A DNA stretch of 5,413 nucleotides, taken from NCBI GenBank assembly GCA_013329105.1, contig DUKW01000085.1:1-5413 (forward strand), read 5' to 3'. The stretch is from Candidatus Methanomethylophilaceae archaeon. GTDB lineage: Archaea > Thermoplasmatota > Thermoplasmata > Methanomassiliicoccales > Methanomethylophilaceae. The position numbers were made by a program, and so were the translations under genes. Position 1 is the first letter of the stretch; each line of letters opens with the position of its first letter. Of the stretch, positions 1 through 4,992 are shown piece by piece. The notes below the pieces were generated by a model. It made no database searches, had not been told where the DNA came from, and worked only from the letters and a program-made list of their open reading frames with translations.

Positions 1-50
1 GAAATAAAAATGATAAAATTAACGTATGATTAAATTTAAGAAGTAAGGGG

Positions 51-66
51 TTTCAGAGAGCTGAAG
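51..66 (-). terminator. Weak hairpin downstream of the corrinoid gene
   Basis: The sequence TTCAG-AGAG-CTGAA, with a further T-G closing pair, forms a short stem 13 bases beyond the TGA stop of the corrinoid gene. Read on the minus strand it is followed by a CT-rich and then AT-rich tract (about 29-45), which could end transcription. The stem is only 5-6 bp and the T-run is broken, so this is a tentative call. The rest of 1-78 is AT-rich non-coding sequence in which I see no other feature. Confidence 0.3.
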
Positions 67-78
67 TCTTCTATCGGC

Positions 79-726
79 TCAGCGGTTCTTGATGATCTCA
101 GCAGCGACTCTGGAGCACTCGACAGCATCGTATGTCCAGGCATCCGCACCGATCTGCTCAGCGAATTCTTTGGAAGTGGCACCGCCACCGATCATGGTCT
201 TAATCTTTCCTTTAAGGCCTTCCTCTTTGAGCATCTTCTCCATCTGTTTCATCCCATCTAGCGTGGGAGTCATTAGAGTGGACTCGGCAATGATGTCAGC
301 ATTGACCTCTTTCGCCTTTGCCAAGAAGTCCTTTATTGGAACATCCTTTCCCATGTCGATGACTGTCATACCCGTACCGCTCAAAAGAGCCTTACAGATG
401 TTCTTGCCAATATCGTGCACATCACCCTCAACGACACCTATGACTATTGTGCCCCTGTCTACGTCACCCTCTGCTGAATCCTTAAGCATCGGGAGAACGA
501 TATCCAAGCTCTGGTATAGGGTGTTGGCAGACAACAGGACCTGTGGAAGGAAATACTCCTTTTTCTCGTATTTGTCACCCACTATGTCCATAGCTTTGGC
601 CAATCCATCAAATACTATCTCGAATGCTGTGTGTCCGGCTGCCAGGCACTTATTTGTGGCTTCTTTCGCTTCTTTAATCTTTCCGGTCACTACAATGTTT
701 ATCAACGCATCTAATTCCGCACTCAT
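79..726 (-). CDS. Methyltransferase corrinoid (cobalamin-binding) protein, MtbC/MttC/MtmC type
   Basis: A 215-residue protein with the two-domain build of methyltransferase corrinoid proteins. A helical cap domain covers about residues 5-85 (FLPQVLLSA is typical of the family). A Rossmann-like B12-binding domain covers about 92-213. The motif EGDVHDIGKN gives D102-x-H104-x-x-G107, and His104 is the expected lower cobalt ligand; S149 in ESTLMT and the GGG at 180-182 fit the other cofactor-contact loops. Proteins of this family carry a methyl group between a substrate-specific methyltransferase (methylamines, methanol, betaines or methoxy compounds) and a second methyltransferase in the cytoplasm. 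Length is normal for the family. The ATG is supported by GGAGG at 736-740, nine bases upstream. The stop is TGA. No methyltransferase gene is beside it here, so the substrate cannot be assigned; a partner may lie beyond position 1. Family is certain, subfamily is not. Confidence 0.93.
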   Translation of the reverse strand: MSAELDALINIVVTGKIKEAKEATNKCLAAGHTAFEIVFDGLAKAMDIVGDKYEKKEYFLPQVLLSANTLYQSLDIVLPMLKDSAEGDVDRGTIVIGVVEGDVHDIGKNICKALLSGTGMTVIDMGKDVPIKDFLAKAKEVNADIIAESTLMTPTLDGMKQMEKMLKEEGLKGKIKTMIGGGATSKEFAEQIGADAWTYDAVECSRVAAEIIKNR

Positions 727-735
727 TTACATGTT

Positions 736-783
736 CCTCCATGAAACAATGTTACACTTAGTAACAACCCTAAATTAATAAAA
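736..783 (-). promoter_or_regulatory. Promoter and ribosome binding site of the corrinoid gene
   Basis: On the minus strand the AT-rich box TTTATTAA (775-782) lies within a longer AT stretch and is preceded by a purine-rich AAAAGC that suits a BRE. Counting about 26 bases from its centre puts the transcription start near 752. The resulting leader of about 25 bases contains a strong Shine-Dalgarno sequence GGAGG (736-740), nine bases before the ATG at 726. So this gene is probably leadered, unlike argF and the exonuclease gene in this window. The box was read by eye. Confidence 0.55.
750..766. promoter_or_regulatory. Operator-like palindrome at the predicted start of the corrinoid transcript
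   Basis: TGTTAC-ACTTA-GTAACA is a perfect inverted repeat with 6-bp arms and a 5-base spacer. It lies between the TATA box and the Shine-Dalgarno site and covers the predicted transcription start near 752. This is where an archaeal repressor with a helix-turn-helix dimer would block RNA polymerase. That it is an operator is an inference from symmetry and position only. Confidence 0.35.
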
Positions 784-790
784 GCTTTTA
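779..790. repeat. Perfect 12-bp palindrome TAAAAGCTTTTA
   Basis: This is a perfect palindrome with no spacer, overlapping the upstream edge of the corrinoid TATA box. It may simply reflect an AT-rich BRE and TATA sequence, or it may be a second protein-binding site upstream of the promoter. Confidence 0.3.
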
Positions 791-811
791 TGGATGGATG
801 AAGGATCCATA
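789..811. repeat. Inverted repeat, 7-bp arms
   Basis: TATGGAT at 789-795 and ATCCATA at 805-811 are exact reverse complements separated by nine bases. The repeat lies between the corrinoid promoter and the next hairpin at 817-840. It could form a stem-loop at the 3' end of the phosphoesterase transcript or act as a protein site on DNA. Confidence 0.4.
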
Positions 812-816
812 GAATC

Positions 817-847
817 AATTTTCAAACGGTGTTGAAAATTTAAAAAA
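817..847 (-). terminator. T-run and strong hairpin after the phosphoesterase gene
   Basis: Read on the minus strand, the phosphoesterase stop TGA (849-851) is followed at once by TTTTTT (842-847). Next comes a perfect stem of 9 bp with a 6-base loop: AATTTTCAA at 817-825 and TTGAAAATT at 832-840. Archaeal transcription ends mainly at T-runs, and the hairpin could protect or pause the 3' end. The order is T-run first and hairpin second, the reverse of a bacterial intrinsic terminator, so the hairpin may have another job. Confidence 0.5.
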
Positions 848-848
848 C

Positions 849-1574
849 TCAAAATCTCAAATCTTTCAACTCTCCCAATTTACCTAGGTTAATGATACCA
901 ATCTCTGTACATCCATAGACGTAAACATCCTTCTCATCACAACCCATTAGTGCAGGAGAGAAGGGTTCTGGGTGGATGCCATTACACAGATCGTTACCAG
1001 GAGCCATAGGACTGAATGCGGGAATGACTGTCACCTTTTTACTTGGAACATGAAGAAAACAAGGTATTTTCACGAAACCTCCCACCCTATCTAATATCCG
1101 CACTGAGGGATGCTCATGTCCTATGATGGCGGGACGGACGCCGCTATCGACATGCCCGTGTTCAAGGTAAAAGTTTTCGATATAAATATGATCAACCACC
1201 TCAACATCCATATCTCCAATCATATTCAGCAGGAAATTGTCGTGATTTCCTCTAACTAAAATGCATTTTGAAGACTCTGCTAGAAGGGAGATGACAGCAC
1301 GTACATCATCACGACATTCCCATTGACCCCGTTGGAAATCGTGTTTCACATCTCCTAATACCACCACTCTTTCTGCTCTCTCCCTCTCAATGGCTCTCAG
1401 GAGATCTCCAATTACGTTCATAGTATGAGTACGAGGTAAATATAGACCATCACTCTCTAGGGCCTTCTCGTAGCCGAGATGCAGGTCAGCAACTACTAAT
1501 GTCCTACTCCCTTCCATGTAAAGGGTCCTATCCGCATTTAGCCTAACTCCTGGACAGACCTCTATACTCATCAT
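849..1574 (-). CDS. Calcineurin-like metallophosphoesterase, COG1407 family
   Basis: A protein of about 241 residues with all the metal-binding motifs of the calcineurin-like fold: ADLHLG (D30, H32), LGDVKHDF (D75), RGNHD (N110, H111), EHGH (H139, H141) and GHEHP (H153, H155). The C-terminal VIPAFSPMAPGNDL also fits COG1407, whose bacterial members include the repair-associated PdeM-type enzymes. These proteins hydrolyse phosphodiesters with two metal ions; the true substrate is not known from sequence. I chose the ATG at 1574 (or 1571 one codon later) because the protein then starts MMSIEVCPGV, just before the first strand, as relatives do. An open frame continues upstream through ATGs at 1595 and 1592 to a GTG at 1619, but those extra residues look unlike the family. 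The stop is TGA. The gene diverges from the exonuclease gene, which suggests a related role in DNA metabolism. Confidence 0.87.
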   Translation of the reverse strand: MMSIEVCPGVRLNADRTLYMEGSRTLVVADLHLGYEKALESDGLYLPRTHTMNVIGDLLRAIERERAERVVVLGDVKHDFQRGQWECRDDVRAVISLLAESSKCILVRGNHDNFLLNMIGDMDVEVVDHIYIENFYLEHGHVDSGVRPAIIGHEHPSVRILDRVGGFVKIPCFLHVPSKKVTVIPAFSPMAPGNDLCNGIHPEPFSPALMGCDEKDVYVYGCTEIGIINLGKLGELKDLRF

Positions 1575-1598
1575 CCTAGGTTTCCATATCATCATAGG

Positions 1599-1636
1599 AT
1601 TTACGATTATCGGAGACACGTGAAAAGATATACATT
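1599..1636. promoter_or_regulatory. Divergent promoter between the phosphoesterase and exonuclease genes
   Basis: On the plus strand AAAAGATATACA (1623-1634) centres near 1630 and predicts a start near 1657, almost exactly at the ATG at 1659, so the exonuclease mRNA would be leaderless. The same box read on the minus strand is TGTATATC, which would give a start near 1605 and a leader of about 30 bases for the phosphoesterase. A weaker minus-strand box, GTAAATCC (about 1598-1605), would instead give a leaderless start at 1574. Only 84 bases separate the two chosen start codons, so the promoters must be close or shared. Confidence 0.45.
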
Positions 1637-1658
1637 CATGTTTGCTATCCCAAGGAGT

Positions 1659-2426
1659 ATGATAAAGAGAACGTTCCGTATCTTGCCTTCCATAGGAGCT
1701 GCTAGAGAAGTGGCCTTATGGAGAGAGGGCATATTATTCTGGGACGATTTCCTCAGTTGCTGGCACCCAATGCAAATATCACCAAAAAGAAAAGAGGACT
1801 ATGACGCCATCATAAAGAGAGCAGAGGAGTACCTTAGTTCAAGAGACGCCTCATCACTGGGGACTATGCTTCCCCCTTCTGAGACATGGAGGCTATACCA
1901 TGAGTTTCGGGATAGCGCCGCATTCCTAGACATTGAGACTGATGGCTTGGGTCCAGGATGCGAAGTCAGTGTTGTAGGGATTCATGGACCAGCGGGCGAC
2001 AAGACTTTGGTGTCTGGAATCGACCTTGAGCCGGAGACAATAAACTCCTCTTTAAAGGGGGCTTCTCTACTGATTACATTCAATGGCAGTTGCTTTGACC
2101 TTCCTGTACTGAGATCGTCATTCCCCTCTCTGAGACTAAACATTCCTCATCTAGATCTGCGTTTTGCCGCTATCCGTGCAAACCTCAAAGGAGGTCTAAA
2201 ATCCATCGAAAACCAGCTAGGAATTATCCGTGATGAGGATATAATCGATATCGACGGAGCGGAGGCAGTGAAGCTGTGGCACCGTTGGAAGAGGGGTAGT
2301 GAGGAAGCTCTGATCACACTTATGGAATACAACCGCGCCGATACCGTTAACCTCAAAAAAGTGGCAGATAGAATATGTTTTACCATAGAAAAAAAGACCT
2401 TAGGGGGTGCTGGGATTGAGGTCTGA
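1659..2426 (+). CDS. DEDD-type 3'-5' exonuclease-like protein, COG3359 / YprB-like (RNase_H_2)
   Basis: A 255-residue protein with an RNase H-like exonuclease fold. Exo I is FLDIETDG (D91, E93), Exo II is ITFNGSCFDLP (N142, D147) and Exo III is MEYNRADTVNL (Y224, D228), so the four acidic residues of the DEDD site are present with the YNxxD form. The N-terminus, LPSIGAAREVALWREGI followed by WDDFL (residues 9-31), is a helix-hairpin-helix-like element typical of this family and suggests nucleic acid binding. The frame is open back to a GTG at 1620, but I chose the ATG at 1659 because family members begin just before this element and because the TATA box near 1630 predicts a leaderless start there. 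AAGGAG at 1652-1657 is too close to that ATG to act as its ribosome site. The 3' end overlaps the RecJ-like gene. Role in repair or replication is inferred. Confidence 0.85.
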   Translation: MIKRTFRILPSIGAAREVALWREGILFWDDFLSCWHPMQISPKRKEDYDAIIKRAEEYLSSRDASSLGTMLPPSETWRLYHEFRDSAAFLDIETDGLGPGCEVSVVGIHGPAGDKTLVSGIDLEPETINSSLKGASLLITFNGSCFDLPVLRSSFPSLRLNIPHLDLRFAAIRANLKGGLKSIENQLGIIRDEDIIDIDGAEAVKLWHRWKRGSEEALITLMEYNRADTVNLKKVADRICFTIEKKTLGGAGIEV

Positions 2427-3822
2427 AGAGGGTCTTATTAAAGCGGCATCTCTCGCCGCCTCCCATATACAGTCAGCTGATTCAGCACACATCGTTGCCC
2501 ATATAGATGCTGATGGCATAAGCGCCGCGGCAATAGCCAGCGCCGCACTGGCACGCCATGGCGTTGAACACAGAGTCACTTTCTTTAAAAAGTTGGACGA
2601 GGCTGCAATAATGCAAATAAACCGTCTCGAAGAAGAGATTGTTTGGATTGTAGATCTCGGGAGCGGCTATTTATCCCGCTTTCACAGAGATGGTTTGGTA
2701 ATATGTGATCATCATAGCATAGATTGTGATTGGTTGCAAGGACAAACCCATCTCCATAGTTTTCATAATATGTATCATGTAAATCCGCATGAATACGGAG
2801 TGGACGGTTCAGAGGAGATCTCTGCTGCGGGTGTCACATATCTAGTGGCTAAGGAAATGGATCCTGCTAACATTGAATGGGCTCACCTGGCAATCATCGG
2901 CGCTGCTGGCGATTTTCAGGATACGAATGGCTCTGTAAGAGGAATGAATCGACGTATATTGACAGACGCCGTTGTAGAGGGGAGTATCATGGTGGAGAAC
3001 GACCTCCGTCTTTTTGGACGTATGACAAGGCCGCTTCCGCAACTCTTACAGTATTGTAATGATCCGCCTCTTCCAGGACTAACAGGAAACAGTCCTGCCT
3101 GTGTAAGGTTCTTCGAGGATTTAGGTGTGCCATTGCGCGACGGCAATCATAGAAGGACATGGGTCGATCTTAGAGAGGAGGAACGACAGAGGGTTAGCGA
3201 AGCCCTTCTCAACCTCATCAGACGGTCGGGCAATGATGCGGAGACGTTTTACGGAGAGGTCTATACCCTCTTAAAAGAGAGGGAGGGGACCGAGTTACGC
3301 GACGCAAAGGAGTACGCCACTCTCCTTAACTCCTGCGGCCGTTATGATGATGCTGAATTGGGAATGAAGATCTGCCTCAGAGATCCCAAAGCACTCGAGG
3401 ATGCGAAGAAAAATCGCAACGAGCACCGACGCAACCTTTCCCAAGCGATCAGTCTCATCAAAGAGAGAGGTTTGGTAAAAGAAAGGGGTTGGATCCAATT
3501 TTTCCATTCCGGAGGAGAGATTAAAGAGACCATCGTGGGAATCGTTGCCGGTATGCTGCTGGGAAGTGATGATATTAGGAAAGACATACCTTTGATAGCC
3601 TTCGCTGATACAGATGAAGGTGAGGTGAAGGTCTCTGCTCGCGGCCACCGAGGTATGGTCTCCCGCGGCCTGAACCTTTCTAAGGCTGTTACCATCGCGG
3701 CTGAGCTAGTAGGAGGTTATGGCGGAGGCCATGATATCGCGGCTGGGGCCACAATACCCGCAGGCACAGAGGAAAGGTTCTTAGACATAGTGGAGGACAT
3801 CATTGAAGCACAGCTTGTCTGA
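2407..3822 (+). CDS. RecJ-like DHH/DHHA1 phosphoesterase (archaeal single-strand nuclease family)
   Basis: A 471-residue protein with the DHH and DHHA1 architecture. N-terminal motifs are HIDADGISA (H32, D34, D36), VDLGSG (D83), CDHHS (D101, H102, H103) and AAGDFQD (D169), which together form the two-manganese site. The C-terminal DHHA1 domain ends with GGYGGGHDIAAG (GGGH at 439-442), which grips the nucleic acid. Archaeal relatives, including the GINS-associated nuclease GAN and the RecJ1/RecJ2 proteins, are single-strand exonucleases of replication and repair; which subgroup this is cannot be told by eye. The GTG at 2407 overlaps the upstream exonuclease gene by 20 bases. A TTG at 2416 is an alternative start, with AGGGGGTG (2402-2409) as its ribosome site. 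Overlap of this kind suggests co-transcription and translational coupling. The stop is TGA, three bases from the end of the convergent argF. Confidence 0.9.
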   Translation: MLGLRSEEGLIKAASLAASHIQSADSAHIVAHIDADGISAAAIASAALARHGVEHRVTFFKKLDEAAIMQINRLEEEIVWIVDLGSGYLSRFHRDGLVICDHHSIDCDWLQGQTHLHSFHNMYHVNPHEYGVDGSEEISAAGVTYLVAKEMDPANIEWAHLAIIGAAGDFQDTNGSVRGMNRRILTDAVVEGSIMVENDLRLFGRMTRPLPQLLQYCNDPPLPGLTGNSPACVRFFEDLGVPLRDGNHRRTWVDLREEERQRVSEALLNLIRRSGNDAETFYGEVYTLLKEREGTELRDAKEYATLLNSCGRYDDAELGMKICLRDPKALEDAKKNRNEHRRNLSQAISLIKERGLVKERGWIQFFHSGGEIKETIVGIVAGMLLGSDDIRKDIPLIAFADTDEGEVKVSARGHRGMVSRGLNLSKAVTIAAELVGGYGGGHDIAAGATIPAGTEERFLDIVEDIIEAQLV

Positions 3823-3841
3823 AAACTACTCCAAAAGGAGT
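3822..3841 (-). terminator. Hairpin terminator at the argF / RecJ-like tail-to-tail junction
   Basis: On the minus strand ACTCC-TTTT-GGAGT forms a 5-bp stem with a 4-base loop over the last argF codons, followed by AG and then TTTT (3822-3825), a small intrinsic-type terminator. On the plus strand the same stem lies five bases after the RecJ-like stop but has no T-run behind it. It may serve both genes, with the clearer signal for argF. The stem is short, so confidence is modest. Confidence 0.4.
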
Positions 3842-4737
3842 TGTAACACCGCTTTATGAGCGTGCAGACGGTTCTCGGCTTGATCAAAAACAACGCTCTG
3901 CGGGCCGTCGATGACCTCGGCGGCGATCTCCTCACCGCGATGCGCTGGGAGGCAATGAAGGACGATGGCATCATCCTTTGCCAAAGCGAGAAGCTCAGCG
4001 TCTATGGCATAGGGAGAGAACAAAGCTCTGGCATACTCTGGATCACTTTCATCCCCCATCGACACCCATACATCTGTATACAGGACGTCTGCATCACGTA
4101 CAGCCTTATAGGGATCTGATTCAAGCTCCACGCTTTCACCCCACCCCTCTGCAATCTCGGCTGCGCAGGTGGCTATCGTCTTATCAGGCATGCGCTCCGG
4201 TGGGCAACTTGCCACCATATGCATTCCTGTAAGGGCACCGGCCAATAGCAGTGAGTTGCAGACATTGTTACCGTCTCCCAGATAGACTACCTTGAGACCA
4301 TCCAGCTGCCCTTTCTTCTCTTTTATGGTAAGGAGGTCCGCCAAGGCTTGGCACGGATGTTCCATGTCATCTAGGGCATTTATGACCGGTACTTCAGAAC
4401 TGGCTGCCAACTCACGCATTGCCACATTAGTATATGCACGATATACTATCCCATGAACATAACGACTCAATACCTTGGCAGTGTCGGCAATCGTTTCACC
4501 GCGCCCAATCTGCATTCCCCTTGCATCCAGGAACATTGCATGGCCTCCTAACTCAACCATGGCGATCTCAAAGGAACTACGTGTGCGGGTGCTGGGTTTC
4601 TCAAAAATCATCGCCAAGGATTTGCCAACCAACGGGTGGTTGTGCTTTGCCCTGTTCTTTTTCAGATAAGCAGCAGATTCTATCAGATCATCGATGTCGT
4701 CACTAATATCAAGGACCGAAATTAGATCCCTCTTCAT
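3826..4737 (-). CDS. argF: Ornithine carbamoyltransferase
   Basis: A 303-residue enzyme of normal length that joins carbamoyl phosphate to ornithine to give citrulline in arginine synthesis, in the cytoplasm. The carbamoyl-phosphate loop is STRTRSSFE (S49-T50-R51-T52-R53), with HPCQ at 127-130. The ornithine side is DGNNV (155-159), DVWVSMG (222-228, with the SMG loop) and HCLPAHRGEE (261-270, catalytic C262). The SMG and DGNNV pattern separates it from aspartate carbamoyltransferase. The ATG at 4737 has no Shine-Dalgarno site but a TATA box about 27 bases upstream, so the mRNA is probably leaderless. The stop codon is TAG, unlike the TGA stops of the other complete genes here. No other arginine genes are in the window, so the gene looks monocistronic. 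It was probably placed here independently of the nuclease cluster. Confidence 0.97.
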   Translation of the reverse strand: MKRDLISVLDISDDIDDLIESAAYLKKNRAKHNHPLVGKSLAMIFEKPSTRTRSSFEIAMVELGGHAMFLDARGMQIGRGETIADTAKVLSRYVHGIVYRAYTNVAMRELAASSEVPVINALDDMEHPCQALADLLTIKEKKGQLDGLKVVYLGDGNNVCNSLLLAGALTGMHMVASCPPERMPDKTIATCAAEIAEGWGESVELESDPYKAVRDADVLYTDVWVSMGDESDPEYARALFSPYAIDAELLALAKDDAIVLHCLPAHRGEEIAAEVIDGPQSVVFDQAENRLHAHKAVLQLLLE

Positions 4738-4740
4738 GAA

Positions 4741-4767
4741 CGATGCTAAAGCTATCGTGATTATTAA
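4741..4767 (-). promoter_or_regulatory. argF promoter with a possible operator
   Basis: TTAATAA at 4761-4767 on the minus strand lies with its centre 27 bases before the argF ATG, which fits a leaderless start. Between the box and the start codon, 4741-4757 reads CGATGCTAAAGCTATCG, an imperfect palindrome (CGAT and GCT arms with one extra T). A repressor bound there would cover the start site. The box is well placed; the operator is speculative. Confidence 0.45.
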
Positions 4768-4813
4768 CGTTTTTACATTTCCTCAGGTAATATGGTGGGG
4801 ACACTGGACGTTT

Positions 4814-4830
4814 CAAAAAGGTTTATTTAT
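4814..4830 (+). promoter_or_regulatory. tRNA-His promoter (BRE and TATA box)
   Basis: TTTATTTA (4822-4829), preceded by an A-rich BRE-like CAAAAAG (4814-4820), predicts a transcription start near 4851. That leaves about eight bases of 5' leader to be removed by RNase P before the mature tRNA. It shares the 121-base gap with the oppositely oriented argF promoter, and I see no gene in that gap. Confidence 0.6.
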
Positions 4831-4858
4831 GGGTATGTATTGCCATCACCCATCCAAT

Positions 4859-4936
4859 GGCCGGGGTAGGGTAGCCTGGTTATCCTCGGGGACTGTGGAT
4901 CCCCTGACTCGAGTTCAAATCTCGGTCCCGGCCCCA
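4859..4936 (+). tRNA. tRNA-His (GTG anticodon)
   Basis: The acceptor stem pairs 4860-4866 (GCCGGGG) with 4926-4932 (TCCCGGC). The anticodon stem is GGGGA (4888-4892) with TCCCC (4900-4904), and the loop CTGTGGA holds anticodon GTG at 4895-4897. The T-arm is TCGAG, TTCAAAT, CTCGG (4909-4925). The D-arm starts GGGT at 4869 and includes the GG of the D-loop. Position 73 is C (4933) and the base before the stem is G (4859), which give the G-1:C73 pair that marks histidine tRNAs. The 3' CCA is encoded (4934-4936). There is no intron in the anticodon loop. Without G-1 the gene starts at 4860. Confidence 0.96.
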
Positions 4937-4942
4937 CCTATT

Positions 4943-4984
4943 CTTATATAGCTTTTTTATTGACTAAACTATTTCTATAGAGGG
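4943..4984 (+). promoter_or_regulatory. rtcB promoter and ribosome binding site
   Basis: CTTATATA (4943-4950) is a good TATA box and predicts a start near 4973, giving a leader of about 20 bases. GAGGG (4980-4984) lies eight bases before the ATG at 4993 and is a plausible Shine-Dalgarno site. rtcB could therefore be transcribed independently of the tRNA, despite a gap of only 56 bases. Confidence 0.5.
4953..4958 (+). terminator. T-run terminator of tRNA-His
   Basis: Six T residues lie 16 bases after the encoded CCA, with no hairpin, as is usual for archaeal tRNA genes. The run sits directly downstream of the rtcB TATA box, so the tRNA terminator and rtcB promoter are interleaved. Confidence 0.5.
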
Positions 4985-4992
4985 AAATAGAC

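Noticed and set aside
89..778. A 229-codon open frame on the plus strand, antisense to the corrinoid gene
   Set aside because: It mirrors the corrinoid gene almost exactly. Its product is Ser-, Pro- and Ile-rich with no recognisable motif, as expected opposite a Lys/Glu/Gly-rich coding strand, while the minus-strand protein has all family motifs.
803..808. Restriction-type palindrome GGATCC between the genes
   Set aside because: A single 6-base palindrome is expected by chance and is part of the larger inverted repeat reported.
1575..1619. The 15-codon upstream extension of the phosphoesterase frame from a GTG
   Set aside because: The extension is rich in Met and Pro, does not resemble relatives and runs into the divergent promoter. 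The in-frame ATGs at 1595 and 1592 remain possible but are less likely.
1620..1658. The 13-codon upstream extension of the exonuclease frame from a GTG
   Set aside because: The extra residues do not fit the family N-terminus, and the TATA box lies inside this stretch.
2842..3146. Several short open frames on both strands within the RecJ-like gene
   Set aside because: They lie wholly inside a gene with continuous, well-supported motifs and show no ribosome sites or recognisable domains.
3295..3974. Minus-strand open frames of 85-117 codons, one crossing the RecJ-like/argF junction
   Set aside because: All are antisense or out-of-frame shadows of the RecJ-like gene and argF, with low-complexity Ser/Arg-rich products.
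4831..4851. GGGT and ACCC arms in the tRNA-His leader
   Set aside because: The 4-bp arms with a 13-base gap are easily due to chance.
3856..4951. Plus-strand open frames antisense to argF, one of which runs on through the promoter region and tRNA-His
   Set aside because: ArgF explains the minus strand fully, and a frame that reads through a tRNA gene is not credible as a protein.
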